Origin: CAYZUC01 sp964481705
GTDB taxonomy: Bacteria; Bacillota; Clostridia; Lachnospirales; Lachnospiraceae
Assembly (NCBI GenBank): GCA_964481705.1
Contig: CAYZUC010000014.1
Location: 1 to 43,730, forward strand
Direction of reading: 5' to 3'
DNA: 43,730 bases
A program made the position numbers and the translations under genes. This document shows, in pieces, positions 32,954 to 41,816 of this stretch (position 1 is the stretch's first letter; each line of letters opens with the position of its first letter). Under the pieces are notes generated by a model. That model was not told the origin of the DNA and searched no databases. It saw only the letters and a list, made by a program, of their open reading frames with translations.

Positions 32954-34000
32954 ATGAAGAAAAGAATAATTAGTTTATGTCTTGCGGCTGTGATGCTGTT
33001 GATGCCAACAACCGCATATGCTTCGGACGCAGCAACCGAGATTACCTGGGGTGATTCGGCTGTATCCGGTAATGAATCAACAGGGACCGTTTCTCAGCCA
33101 TTGGCTACACCGGTGACACCAGAAGCACCCACGACGACAGATATGATCAACAATACGAATCCACCATATTTGGCACTGGGTGCAGACCTTTCACAGGAAC
33201 AGCTCGCAACAGTGCTCGCAATGATGGGCTTGTCCGGTCAGGATTTGAGCAGCTATAAGATTGTGTATATTACAAATGCACAGGAGCATCAGTATTTGGA
33301 TGCTTATGTAAGTCCAAGCGTAATTGGAACAAAGTCACTTTCCTCTGTATTGGTAAAGCAGGCGGCAGCAGGACATGGAGTACAGGTAACGACACAGAAC
33401 ATCAACTACTGTACACAGGGTATGTACCGTAATGCATTGCTGACGGCAGGAGTAAAGGATGCAGACATCATGGTGGTAGGACCCACACCGATTTCCGGTA
33501 CTGCGGCTCTGATTGGAGCTTTGAAGGCTTATGAAGACATGAGCGGAACAACAGTTACGGAAGCTTCCATTGATACGGCTTTGAATGAGCTTGTAACTAC
33601 CGGAACGATCGCCGGTGAGCTTGGAAGCCAGGAAGATGTAGAGAATATGATTGCCTTTATCAAGGCTGAAATTGCAGGTAAGGATTTGAACTCCAGAGAA
33701 GAGATTGACGAAGCAGTTCGTCAGGCCGTAACGGATTATGGCGCAACGCTTAACGAGGATGAGATTAAGCAGATTGTTGACCTGATGGTGAAAATCAAGG
33801 ACTTAGGACTGGATTACAATACACTACTCGACCAGGCTTCGGATCTCTATGCGAAATTTGGCGACAAGCTGACGCTTGATGACCTCAAGAATCTCGCAAA
33901 TCAATCCAAGGGTGAAATGATCAAGACAGCAGTTGGTAATTTCTTTACCGGAATCTTTAAAGGAGTAACCGATTTCTTCAAAGGCCTTTTTTCGAAATAA
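32954..34000 (+). CDS. DUF1002 family secreted protein
   Basis: A 348-residue exported protein. A signal peptide (residues 1-23) ends at AYA, followed by a Thr/Pro-rich linker up to about residue 70. The DUF1002 domain (about 75-310) has GADLSQEQLATVLAMMGL, YITNAQEHQYL and VLVKQAAAGHGVQVTTQNINYCT, the characteristic family core, and DADIMVVGPTPISGTAALIGALKAYE. The C terminus ends in a short amphipathic Phe-rich stretch (FFTGIFKGVTDFFKGLFSK). Function is unknown; the family is common on Firmicute surfaces. ATG 32954 follows GGAGGAG at 32943-32949. It is preceded by tandem repeats and followed by a terminator. Confidence 0.92.
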   Translation: MKKRIISLCLAAVMLLMPTTAYASDAATEITWGDSAVSGNESTGTVSQPLATPVTPEAPTTTDMINNTNPPYLALGADLSQEQLATVLAMMGLSGQDLSSYKIVYITNAQEHQYLDAYVSPSVIGTKSLSSVLVKQAAAGHGVQVTTQNINYCTQGMYRNALLTAGVKDADIMVVGPTPISGTAALIGALKAYEDMSGTTVTEASIDTALNELVTTGTIAGELGSQEDVENMIAFIKAEIAGKDLNSREEIDEAVRQAVTDYGATLNEDEIKQIVDLMVKIKDLGLDYNTLLDQASDLYAKFGDKLTLDDLKNLANQSKGEMIKTAVGNFFTGIFKGVTDFFKGLFSK

Positions 34001-34012
34001 CTAAAAAAACGG

Positions 34013-34042
34013 AGACCGGTTTGTTAATCAGACCGGTCTTTT
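34013..34042 (+). terminator. Rho-independent terminator after the DUF1002 gene
   Basis: AGACCGGT at 34013-34020 pairs with ACCGGTCT at 34032-34039 around an 11-nt loop, followed by TTTT. Confidence 0.85.
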
Positions 34043-34052
34043 GCATACAAAA

Positions 34053-34087
34053 TGAAACATGGGGGACGGGGCTTTGTGTCCCATTTT
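34053..34087 (+). repeat. G-rich interspersed repeat, copy A
   Basis: TGAAACATGGGGGACGGGGC followed by TTTGTGTCCCATTTT. It is a direct repeat of copy B and inverted relative to copies C and D. Confidence 0.9.
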
Positions 34088-34093
34088 TGCAAG

Positions 34094-34128
34094 TGAAACA
34101 TGGGGGACGGGGCTTTGTGTCTCATTTT
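34094..34128 (+). repeat. G-rich interspersed repeat, copy B
   Basis: Begins TGAAACATGGGGGACGGGGC and continues TTTGTGTCTCATTTT; one base differs from copy A. The two ends (TGAAACA and TGTCTCA) are nearly inverted copies of each other. Confidence 0.9.
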
Positions 34129-34348
34129 AGTAGGGAAGTCAAATATAGATGACGGTTTATTTGCTTCCTTTGCACGGTGACAGTAGGCGAAGCTTCCTTC
34201 GATAATCGATGGTTAGGTAGTGTACTCTGCGTATTCACTAGTGGATCGCTTCTTGCTTTAACAAGGCTCGAGCCCGTCTCGTGCTGCCTACCGGCTCCTC
34301 AAGATGCAACAAAATCGAAGTGTTGTGTTTTTAGTTTTCATGAAAAAG
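34129..34348. other. Gene-free spacer between inverted pairs of G-rich repeats
   Basis: This stretch, with its flanking repeats, is the only part of the window with more than 300 bases lacking a gene (34001-34436). It holds a 69-codon open frame (34177-34386) that runs into repeat C and has no ribosome site or recognised motif, so it is not called. No tRNA, terminator or clear promoter was seen. The symmetry of the repeats around it suggests the whole 34053-34420 block is a unit. Confidence 0.5.
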
Positions 34349-34378
34349 TGAAACACAAAGCCCCGTCCCCATGTTTCA
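34349..34378 (-). repeat. G-rich interspersed repeat, copy C (inverted)
   Basis: Plus strand reads TGAAACACAAAGCCCCGTCC then CCATGTTTCA, the inverse of copies A and B with one G fewer in the G-run. Confidence 0.9.
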
Positions 34379-34389
34379 CATATTAAAAA

Positions 34390-34420
34390 TGAAACACAAA
34401 GCCCCGTCCCCCATGTTTCA
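34390..34420 (-). repeat. G-rich interspersed repeat, copy D (inverted)
   Basis: Same orientation as copy C with the full five-base C-run (GTCCCCC). It ends 16 bp before the acetyltransferase start codon. Confidence 0.9.
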
Positions 34421-34436
34421 AAATGATAGGAGGAGT

Positions 34437-34910
34437 ATGAGTATGACAGAGATAAGAGAGATTAAGAGTTCCGAATGGAAGGATGCGATGCGTCTGGCAT
34501 GGCGTGTTTTCCTGAAGTTTGAGGCACCGGAGTATCGTGCGGAGGGGGTACGTAACTTCTATTCCTTTATATCGGACCCGGTTTTGGAGAAAATGTTCCG
34601 AAAGGGTGAGTACATAGCGTTTGGCGCGTTTGACAATGAAAAAATAGTAGGAATTCTGGGAATTCGAGATAAGTCCCATATCTCCCTTCTATTTGTAGAT
34701 ACGGATTATCACAAGCAGGGAATTGCATCGGCTTTGATTTCCCGAGTATTTGATTATCTACGGATGGAGCTGGGGGCGCAGAAGGCGACGGTCAATTCCT
34801 CTCCGTATGCAGTAGGATTCTACCATAAGATGGGCTTTCACGATACGGACCTTGAAATCACAAAGGATGGAATTCGATTTACTCCGATGACCTGCATGCT
34901 CTGGGAGTAA
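34437..34910 (+). CDS. GNAT family N-acetyltransferase
   Basis: A 157-residue GNAT acetyltransferase. The acetyl-CoA binding motif A is visible as LLFVDTDYHKQGIASALI, near residues 88-105, where the Q-G-I-A-S part replaces the usual Q/RxxGxG/A. The NSSPYAVGFYHKMGF segment is motif B. Substrate is unknown; the MRLAWRVFLKFEAPEY N-terminal part is seen in many Firmicute GNATs. ATG 34437 follows AGGAGG at 34428-34433; ATG 34443 is possible. An upstream in-frame extension reads through G-rich repeat D and is rejected. Confidence 0.88.
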   Translation: MSMTEIREIKSSEWKDAMRLAWRVFLKFEAPEYRAEGVRNFYSFISDPVLEKMFRKGEYIAFGAFDNEKIVGILGIRDKSHISLLFVDTDYHKQGIASALISRVFDYLRMELGAQKATVNSSPYAVGFYHKMGFHDTDLEITKDGIRFTPMTCMLWE

Positions 34911-35049
34911 CAAAGCCCCAAAATGGTTAGACCATAGATTTATTGACTTTAAGATAATATTAATAAAAATCTTTTAGATATGTTAAAATATATATGATTA
35001 GATAGGGGTAGACCCAAAGTGCAAAGTTCTCGCAAGAAGGGAGAGGTTT

Positions 35050-35748
35050 ATGAATCTAAATATTTTAGTATGTGATGATGATAAGGAAATTGTTGATGCC
35101 ATTGATATCTATCTGACACAGGAGGGATATCATATTCTCAAGGCATACGATGGAGAAGAGGCATTGAGTATTCTAGAGACAGAGGAAGTACATCTTTTGA
35201 TTATTGATGTCATGATGCCAAAGCTGGACGGGATCCATGCAACATTAAAGATCCGTGAGACAAGCAGTATTCCGATTATTATCCTGTCTGCCAAGACAGA
35301 AGATATGGATAAGATTCTGGGTCTGAATGTTGGCGCAGATGATTATCTGGCAAAGCCCTTTAACCCACTGGAGCTTGTGGCGCGCGTTAAATCCCAGCTT
35401 CGCCGTTATACCAAGCTTGGTACCATAGCGGTTCAAGATGACGAGGAGGTCTATCGTGCGGGAGAGCTTGTAATCAACGATGCATTGAAGGAAGTTTTGG
35501 TCGAGGGTGAACTGGTCAAGCTTACCCCGATTGAATACAATATCTTACTTCTCCTTGTAAAAAATCAAGGAAAGGTCTTTTCCATTGACCAGATATATGA
35601 GAGCATCTGGAATGAGGATGCAATTGGTGCTGATAACACGGTAGCCGTGCACATTCGACACATCCGTGAGAAGATAGAAATCAATCCGAAGGAACCCCGT
35701 TATCTAAAGGTTGTTTGGGGCGTGGGGTACAAAATTGAGAAGCAATAA
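35050..35748 (+). CDS. OmpR/PhoB-family response regulator
   Basis: A 232-residue two-component regulator. The receiver domain (1-118) has acidic Asp9-Asp11, phospho-acceptor Asp53 in LLIIDVMMPKLDG, Ser80 in IIILSAKTED and Lys102 in DYLAKPFNP. A winged-helix DNA-binding domain (about 135-230) has KLTPIEYNILLLLVKNQGKVFS and DNTVAVHIRHIREKIE. It resembles the VanR-type group. ATG 35050 follows GAAGGGAGAGG. The kinase gene starts inside its 3' end, so the two are coupled. The regulated genes are not identifiable here. Confidence 0.95.
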   Translation: MNLNILVCDDDKEIVDAIDIYLTQEGYHILKAYDGEEALSILETEEVHLLIIDVMMPKLDGIHATLKIRETSSIPIIILSAKTEDMDKILGLNVGADDYLAKPFNPLELVARVKSQLRRYTKLGTIAVQDDEEVYRAGELVINDALKEVLVEGELVKLTPIEYNILLLLVKNQGKVFSIDQIYESIWNEDAIGADNTVAVHIRHIREKIEINPKEPRYLKVVWGVGYKIEKQ

Positions 35749-38032
35749 ACGATTCTCAAACGGAACAAAAGCGACTCTGATCGTACTGGAAGAGATATTT
35801 ACGGTTCTAATGTGCGTTTGTTATATTCTGTGTTCTTCCTTTATCGTGCAGAGGAATATTTCGGATCAAGTATTTCAGAAAAGTATGAAGTATGAGGATT
35901 CGAGGAGCTTTACGCAGATTGTTCAGGAAAAGCTCGAAGAATGCGTAAATTACAGCAAGCTTCGCAGCAACTTCGAGACGCGCGGTGAATACGACGGAAA
36001 AAAGCTCGTTGATATTGCAGAGTATGATAAGGACTCCATTATTTCCGGAAGACAGACCGCGAGTGTGGCCTATTATCTGGAGGATCTGATTCGCTGGAGT
36101 CAGGTGGGCCTCGAATGTGAGTACATAGAGAGTGTCGATGGCAGCATGCAGCACATCAATCTTACGGAAGAGTATCGACCCGCAAGAGGACGCCATCTGT
36201 TTGATTATTGTACGGATGAAATGGATCGTGAGACGCTTCTGAATCATTTGGAAAATACGCTGTCAGAAATCGGTAAGAACTATCAGCAGTACAAGGAGCT
36301 TTCCTCCTACTTTGATCATGAGAAAAGCAACCTGTATTACTATATCAGAGATGATGCCAATCTGGCTACCTACACAAATGTTCGTATCCCTGATTATCGT
36401 GAGAATTATACAATCAAAGCATATGGAAAATATATTATTTTGGATTCGACCAATCTGGAATATGAAAGCAATATGAAGGTTTCGGAATCGTATCTTTACA
36501 ATTTGTTAGGAAGCTATGCATCTGATTTCTCCGGAGATTATTACATTGAGATTGGAATCGATACAAGCTATCCCGTAGTAGATGCCATTTCCGAGGACCG
36601 CGAAATGTTCAATACCTACCTGCCGAGAGTAAAGGGATTGATTATTGGAGGCATGCTAAGCGGGGCCTTTGCATTAGTGCTTCTGATTATCATAACGCTT
36701 CAGGCGGGATATAAAAAAGAGGAGGATGGACAGGATCATTTAAGACTGATTTTTGTTGATAAAATAAAGACGGAAATTGCTGCCTGCTCACTTCTGGTCA
36801 TAGCTATCATTTTGCTATTGGTATATCGTGAGATGCTGGCTGACCGCAGAGAAATATTCCGTGGTATTTACACTGGTATTATCGCAACTCTTTTGAACGC
36901 ATTTTTCCTCCTTGGTTATATGAGTCTTGTCCGAAGGATTAAAGTAGGAACCCTGTGGAGCAACAGTCTGTGTGCCTGGTTCTGTGACAGAATCATGGAT
37001 ATTGGGCGGGCCTGCAAGACCATTTATAACAGCCGTCGTGTGACCACGCGGGTGCTTATTTCCACGATAGGACTTTTGATCATTAATTGGCTGTTTATCA
37101 GTGCGGGAGCGCGTTATATAGGACTTGATATTTTTGAGCTTGCAATTCTGGGAATGGATACCTTTGCAATCATTATCTATGCGAATCGTGCGATTGCGAG
37201 AAATAAAGTCTTGCAGGGTGTAAAAATGATCAGTAATGGCGATTTGACGCACACAATTGATACCGCCAAGATGACCGGAGAAAATCTGGAGATGGCAGAG
37301 GCTGTAAACAGCATGCGGGAAGGCTTGCAGACAGCGGTTCAGAATAGTATCAAAAATGAACGTCTGAAGGCAGACTTGATTACCAACGTATCGCACGATA
37401 TCAAAACCCCTCTTACATCCATCATCAACTATGTGGATTTGTTAAAACGCTCCGATATTCAGGAAGAAAGTGTTCGAAACTATATTGATGTACTGGATAA
37501 GAAATCACAGCGCTTGAAACATCTGACGGAGGACCTGGTAGAGGCATCCAAGATTTCTTCCGGAAACATCAGTTTAAATATCGAGCGAATCAACTTTATC
37601 GAGCTGATTCATCAGACAGCAGGAGAGCTAAGTGAGAAATTTGAAGCTAGGAACCTAACACTTGTTACCAGTCTTCCAGAGGAACCTATTATAGTGGCGG
37701 CTGATGGCAGGAGACTGTACCGCGTTCTTGAGAATCTGTACAATAACGTTGCAAAATATGCACTCGAGAATACAAGAGTTTATGCAGATCTGATTATTGT
37801 GGATGACCACGTGGAGTTTTCAATTAAAAATATCTCTGCCCAGGCATTGAACATCAAAGCGGAAGAGCTGACGGAACGTTTTATTCGTGGAGATGTAAGC
37901 CGCAGTACAGAAGGAAGTGGATTGGGACTTTCCATTGCAAAGAACCTGACAGAAGCGCAAAAAGGTACTTTTACCATTTACCTTGACGGAGATTTGTTCA
38001 AGGTTACGATTTCCTTTGCCCGGTTGCCGTAG
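35735..38032 (+). CDS. Sensor histidine kinase, partner of the preceding regulator
   Basis: A 765-residue membrane kinase. A first helix near residues 12-36 is followed by an extracytoplasmic region of about 270 residues, then several membrane helices (about 300-470). A HAMP-like linker (about 490-540) precedes the phospho-acceptor His554 in NVSHDIKTPLTS. The N-box reads LENLYNNVAKYA and the G-box GSGLGLSIAKNL. The start chosen is TTG 35735, inside the regulator gene, with GTGGGG at 35722-35727; a TTG at 35711 lacks spacing for a site. The signal sensed is unknown. The multi-helix segment before the HAMP-like part is unusual and suggests membrane signal sensing. Confidence 0.92.
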   Translation: MRSNKRFSNGTKATLIVLEEIFTVLMCVCYILCSSFIVQRNISDQVFQKSMKYEDSRSFTQIVQEKLEECVNYSKLRSNFETRGEYDGKKLVDIAEYDKDSIISGRQTASVAYYLEDLIRWSQVGLECEYIESVDGSMQHINLTEEYRPARGRHLFDYCTDEMDRETLLNHLENTLSEIGKNYQQYKELSSYFDHEKSNLYYYIRDDANLATYTNVRIPDYRENYTIKAYGKYIILDSTNLEYESNMKVSESYLYNLLGSYASDFSGDYYIEIGIDTSYPVVDAISEDREMFNTYLPRVKGLIIGGMLSGAFALVLLIIITLQAGYKKEEDGQDHLRLIFVDKIKTEIAACSLLVIAIILLLVYREMLADRREIFRGIYTGIIATLLNAFFLLGYMSLVRRIKVGTLWSNSLCAWFCDRIMDIGRACKTIYNSRRVTTRVLISTIGLLIINWLFISAGARYIGLDIFELAILGMDTFAIIIYANRAIARNKVLQGVKMISNGDLTHTIDTAKMTGENLEMAEAVNSMREGLQTAVQNSIKNERLKADLITNVSHDIKTPLTSIINYVDLLKRSDIQEESVRNYIDVLDKKSQRLKHLTEDLVEASKISSGNISLNIERINFIELIHQTAGELSEKFEARNLTLVTSLPEEPIIVAADGRRLYRVLENLYNNVAKYALENTRVYADLIIVDDHVEFSIKNISAQALNIKAEELTERFIRGDVSRSTEGSGLGLSIAKNLTEAQKGTFTIYLDGDLFKVTISFARLP

Positions 38033-38091
38033 AGCGATTGATTTAGCCGTACTTCTATGATAAGATAAGAAGTATGAGAGGAGCAGTTGCT

Positions 38092-39342
38092 ATGGAGCTA
38101 ATCAGTAGTCAGAACATCTGCATACTAACGAGGGAAATCTTACATCTTATAGACAAGCGTTTGGTAGACCATGGTTCGAGGGTGGCATATGCCTTGGTGT
38201 GCATGCTTGAGGTCAAAGGGGGCTATGAGAAGTATGAGCTGGCGGAGTATGCATTTCTAGGTATTATTCATGATATAGGTGCGTATAAAGTGGAGCAGGG
38301 TGGCGATATGCTGAAGTTTGAGTCGCAGTGTACTATGCCGCATTCCATTTTTGGAGCCCTTTTCCTAAAGTATTTGACTCCAATGGACGAACGCTCCAAG
38401 ATTATCATGTACAGTCATATCGATTATAAGCAGCTTGAGAATATTGAGTATGAGGACAAGGATATTGCGAATTTTCTCAATCTAGCAGGTCGTATTGATT
38501 TGTATCACAATGCGCTGGGGTCAAAGTTTGACCATCGCATGATGCGCAAGTTTGAAGGCATTAAGTATTCCAAGGAAGCTTTGGATCTATACGACCAAGC
38601 GCTTGCGAAATACGATATTTTTGAAAAGATTGCATCCAAGGAGTATCTGAACGAATTGGATGAGATTCTCAAGGATCTGATGTTTGGTGATGATGAGAAG
38701 GATAAATATATTCAGATGGCGATGTATATCTCCGGTTTTCGTAATGAGTATAATTCGGTGAATACAGTAATCAGCTGTTGTACGGCAGAAGAGATTGCAA
38801 AACGTATGGATATTGAGAAAGAGAAGCGTGAGAAGCTGTACTTCGCGAGTCTGCTCCATGATCTTGGTATGCTGACGATTCCGACCGAGATTATTGAGGC
38901 GCCCAGAGCCCTGACCCCGGAGGAGGTAAAAATCATCCGTGGACATGTAGAAGTGACGGAACAAGTATTGACGGGACGTGTTGATCCGGAGATTGTTCAG
39001 ATAGCGATACGTCATCATGAAAGAGCAGATGGCAGTGGATATCCGAGAGGTTTGAAGAACCATGAAATGACGCAGCTGGAGAGGATCCTTCAGGTTGCGG
39101 ATACCTTGACGGCTTTGACAGCAAAGCGCTCCTATCGCAAAGAGAAATCAAAGGAGTCCATTATTGCCATACTAGAGGATGAGGTCAATCACAACCGTTT
39201 TCATAAAGGCATTGTTGATGTAGTTATTCGTGATTACGATGAGATACAGGAGAATGTCCAGAAGAAGGTTGCGGAAACCATGAATATGTACAATAAGCTA
39301 CATACGCAATACGCGCAGATTAGTACGACACTTAAGCGATAG
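38092..39342 (+). CDS. HD-GYP domain protein (probable cyclic-di-GMP phosphodiesterase)
   Basis: A 416-residue cytoplasmic protein with two HD-type domains. The N-terminal half (about 15-180) has an HD pair in LGIIHDIGAYKVE and looks degenerate. The C-terminal half (about 220-400) is a canonical HD-GYP: LLHDLGMLTIP, RGHVEVTEQVL and HHERADGSGYPRGLKNHE. HD-GYP enzymes hydrolyse cyclic-di-GMP. ATG 38092 follows AGAGGAG at 38077-38083; an earlier ATG at 38074 overlaps that site and is rejected. A GGDEF protein gene lies 2.5 kb downstream, and both may act on one second messenger. A bidirectional terminator follows. Confidence 0.9.
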   Translation: MELISSQNICILTREILHLIDKRLVDHGSRVAYALVCMLEVKGGYEKYELAEYAFLGIIHDIGAYKVEQGGDMLKFESQCTMPHSIFGALFLKYLTPMDERSKIIMYSHIDYKQLENIEYEDKDIANFLNLAGRIDLYHNALGSKFDHRMMRKFEGIKYSKEALDLYDQALAKYDIFEKIASKEYLNELDEILKDLMFGDDEKDKYIQMAMYISGFRNEYNSVNTVISCCTAEEIAKRMDIEKEKREKLYFASLLHDLGMLTIPTEIIEAPRALTPEEVKIIRGHVEVTEQVLTGRVDPEIVQIAIRHHERADGSGYPRGLKNHEMTQLERILQVADTLTALTAKRSYRKEKSKESIIAILEDEVNHNRFHKGIVDVVIRDYDEIQENVQKKVAETMNMYNKLHTQYAQISTTLKR

Positions 39343-39354
39343 TTACATAGATAG

Positions 39355-39385
39355 AAAAAACCCTTGTTAGGAACAAGGGTTTTTT
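39355..39385. terminator. Bidirectional terminator between HD-GYP gene and xylB
   Basis: A-run plus CCCTTGTT at 39361-39368 pairs with AACAAGGG at 39372-39379 followed by six T. A-run and T-run flank the stem, so it serves both converging genes. Confidence 0.93.
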
Positions 39386-39410
39386 CTTGCGTTTCTATCT
39401 GTAGGGGGAA

Positions 39411-40880
39411 TTAGACAATTTCGGAAAAAAGACTCTTAACGGTTGGATAAATCTTAACAAATTTCTGATATCTTTCTTCGTATTTCGCTGCAAGCGCTGG
39501 ATCAGGCTCAACAGTATCCACTACCTTGACAAGCTTCTTAGCGGCGTCTTCCACACTTGCATACTCACCGTTTGCAACAGCTGCAAGCATTGCTCCGCCG
39601 AGTGCGGGACCTTCCTCGCTTTCGATAACATCCACTTTAATGTTGAGAACGTTTGCCATGATCTTTTTCCACAGAGGGCTCTTTGCACCACCGCCGCAAA
39701 TCTTGGTACGTTCAATCTTGATTCCAAGAGATTTCGCAACTTCAAAGGAATCACGAATTCCAAAGGCTACGCCTTCCAGTACAGCCTGTGTCATATCTGC
39801 TCTTGTGGAATCCATGGTCAGACCGATAAAGGTACCTCTTGCATTCGGATCGTTGTGAGGAGAACGCTCTCCCATCAGATAGGGAAGGAAATATACATTG
39901 TTCTCACCCAGCTTGGTTATATTCTTCTGCTCACCAGCATAATCAGTAGTTCCGATAATATCATCCATCCACCATTTGTTGCAGGAAGCTGCAGAGAGCA
40001 TACATCCCATTAGATGGAAGTGTCCGTCAGCATGAGCAAAAGCATGAAGGGCATTATTCTTATCTACACCGAATTTCTCACTGGAAATAAAGATCGTTCC
40101 ACTGGTTCCAAGAGAAATGTTACACATTCCATCACCAACGGTTCCTGTACCTACTGCAGCTGCAGCATTGTCTCCTGCACCGGCAACAATTTTGACCGTC
40201 TCAGGGAAACCAAGTTCCTTTGCAACATCCGGAAGTAATGTACCAACAGTATCATAGCTTTCGTGTATCTCAGCAAGCTGATCCTCTGTGATACCACAGA
40301 TCTCGCACATTTCTTTTGACCAGCACTTATTCTTTACATCAAAAATCAACATTCCCGAAGCGTCGGATACATCTGTACAGTGAACACCGGACAGCTTATA
40401 TGCAATGTAGTCCTTTGGAAGCATGATCTTCTTGATCTTAGCAAAATTCTCAGGCTCATTATTCTTCATCCAAAGAATCTTGGGAGCAGTAAATCCGGTA
40501 AAGGAGATATTAGCTGTGTATTTGGAAAGAGTCTCTTTACCAATCACGTTATTTAAGTAATCACATTCCTTGGAGGTTCTGCCGTCATTCCAAAGGATTG
40601 CAGGACGGATAACAGCATCATTTTCATCCAAAACTACAAGTCCGTGCATCTGTCCACCAAAGCTGATACCTGCTACCTGACTCTTGTCACATTCAGAGGT
40701 GAGCTCCTTCAGACCTGCCATAACTCCGGTATACCAGTCCTCCGGCTTCTGCTCAGACCAACCCGGATGTGGGAAAAATAATGGATATTCCTTGGAGACG
40801 ATTTTCTGAATCTTACCGGCTCCATCCATAAGAAGTAATTTTACAGCACTAGTTCCTAAATCGATACCAATATATAACAT
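39411..40880 (-). CDS. xylB: Xylulokinase
   Basis: A 489-residue FGGY-family sugar kinase that phosphorylates D-xylulose in pentose catabolism. The N-terminal phosphate-binding segment is GIDLGTSAVKLLLMD (residues 4-18), followed by SKEYPLFFPHPGWSEQKPEDW, a xylulokinase hallmark. Substrate-contact GGQMHGLVVLDE is near 75-86, the central GAGDNAAAAVGTG near 235, and the late CGGGAKSPLWKKI near 400. Length fits XylB. The start at 40880 follows AGGAAAGGGG on the minus strand. No xylose isomerase or transporter is adjacent in view. A consensus promoter and palindromic operator lie upstream. Confidence 0.95.
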   Translation of the reverse strand: MLYIGIDLGTSAVKLLLMDGAGKIQKIVSKEYPLFFPHPGWSEQKPEDWYTGVMAGLKELTSECDKSQVAGISFGGQMHGLVVLDENDAVIRPAILWNDGRTSKECDYLNNVIGKETLSKYTANISFTGFTAPKILWMKNNEPENFAKIKKIMLPKDYIAYKLSGVHCTDVSDASGMLIFDVKNKCWSKEMCEICGITEDQLAEIHESYDTVGTLLPDVAKELGFPETVKIVAGAGDNAAAAVGTGTVGDGMCNISLGTSGTIFISSEKFGVDKNNALHAFAHADGHFHLMGCMLSAASCNKWWMDDIIGTTDYAGEQKNITKLGENNVYFLPYLMGERSPHNDPNARGTFIGLTMDSTRADMTQAVLEGVAFGIRDSFEVAKSLGIKIERTKICGGGAKSPLWKKIMANVLNIKVDVIESEEGPALGGAMLAAVANGEYASVEDAAKKLVKVVDTVEPDPALAAKYEERYQKFVKIYPTVKSLFSEIV

Positions 40881-40921
40881 ATGTGTACCCCTTTCCTACT
40901 GTTTCTCACAGTTAAAATGTT

Positions 40922-40939
40922 AATGTGCTCGAACACATT
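40922..40939 (-). promoter_or_regulatory. Palindromic operator candidate upstream of xylB
   Basis: AATGTGCTCGAACACATT on the plus strand is an 18-bp near-perfect palindrome with a central TCGA. It lies just downstream of the predicted xylB start. This is the usual form of a LacI-family or related sugar-repressor site; no such regulator gene is in view. Confidence 0.55.
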
Positions 40940-40951
40940 CCAATTAGTAAA

Positions 40952-40980
40952 AAGATATCATAAATTAATATACGTGTCAA
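40952..40980 (-). promoter_or_regulatory. Consensus promoter of xylB
   Basis: Minus strand: TTGACA (plus coordinates 40975-40980), 17-bp spacer, TATCTT (40952-40957). Expected start near 40945, directly before the palindrome at 40922-40939. Confidence 0.8.
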
Positions 40981-41019
40981 TTGGAAAGCATGAAAACATG
41001 ACACAAATGGGGATTTCTG

Positions 41020-41048
41020 TTGATTTTTCATGTGTACTGGGTTATACT
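41020..41048 (+). promoter_or_regulatory. Promoter of the YesL-like gene
   Basis: TTGATT at 41020-41025, 17-bp spacer, TATACT at 41043-41048. Expected start near 41055, giving a leader of about 85 nt. Confidence 0.7.
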
Positions 41049-41139
41049 TTTAATGGTATCTTGTGTGTATTGTATTATACTGTATTTAGACGATGCTTCA
41101 GGATATCTAGGAAATATTATGAAAAAGAGGACACGAATC

Positions 41140-41784
41140 ATGAGAAATTTCTTTAACCTTGAGGGAGGTTTTTTTGGATTTATGGACAAGATTGCCAATC
41201 TCGTCTGGCTGAATATTCTGTTTCTTGTTTGTTGTATTCCGATTTTTACTATTGGTGCGGCTACGACCTCACTGTTCTATGTTACACTCAAGATGGTAAG
41301 AAACGAGGAGTCCTATATTACCAAGAGCTTTTTTAAGGCCTTTAAACAGAACTTTCGACAGGCCACAGGAATCTGGCTGCTAGCTATGCTGGTGGGTGTT
41401 ATTTTCTTTGCGGATTTGAGAATTTTGACAGCAACTGGTGAGAATACCATTTACAAAGTCATTCTGGTAGCGATTTATGTGATGCTTGTCGTTTTTGCGT
41501 TAACGATGACTTATGTTTTTCCGTTATTAGCAAAGTTTGATAATACCATTAAAAATACCATCAAGAATTCCTTCTTGATCAGTATTCGTCACTTTCCAAA
41601 GACATTACTGCTGATATTCTGTACCGTTTTTCCTTTTGTTCTATCGTACTTTATTATTTATGTATCTCCGATTCTTTTGATCATAGGCTCATCGGGGATC
41701 GCTTATATTACATCCACAATTTATGTTAAGATTTTTGACCGTTATATTTCGGAAGAAGACAAAACTACAATAGAAAACTGTTAA
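41140..41784 (+). CDS. YesL-like (DUF624) membrane protein
   Basis: A 214-residue protein with about five membrane helices. The N-terminal NFFNLEGGFFGFMDKIANL and the following WLNILFLVCCIPIFTIGAAT are the DUF624/YesL hallmark. The C-terminal half has helices near 95-130 and 150-185. Such proteins are found near carbohydrate-uptake genes in Firmicutes; their role is not established. The start chosen is ATG 41140 with AGAGGA at 41126-41131; ATG 41119 with AGGAAA is an alternative that adds seven basic residues. An ABC sugar transporter ATPase lies 1.7 kb downstream, past the GGDEF gene. Confidence 0.85.
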   Translation: MRNFFNLEGGFFGFMDKIANLVWLNILFLVCCIPIFTIGAATTSLFYVTLKMVRNEESYITKSFFKAFKQNFRQATGIWLLAMLVGVIFFADLRILTATGENTIYKVILVAIYVMLVVFALTMTYVFPLLAKFDNTIKNTIKNSFLISIRHFPKTLLLIFCTVFPFVLSYFIIYVSPILLIIGSSGIAYITSTIYVKIFDRYISEEDKTTIENC

Positions 41785-41816
41785 TAAAGATACATTTGCA
41801 TCCGGGGGATTTTACT

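Noticed and set aside
34177..34386. A 69-codon open frame in the repeat-flanked block
   Set aside because: No ribosome site, no known motif, and its end is made of the inverted G-rich repeat.
34371..34436. Extended N terminus of the GNAT protein
   Set aside because: It translates repeat D and the bases before it; AGGAGG at 34428-34433 supports ATG 34437.
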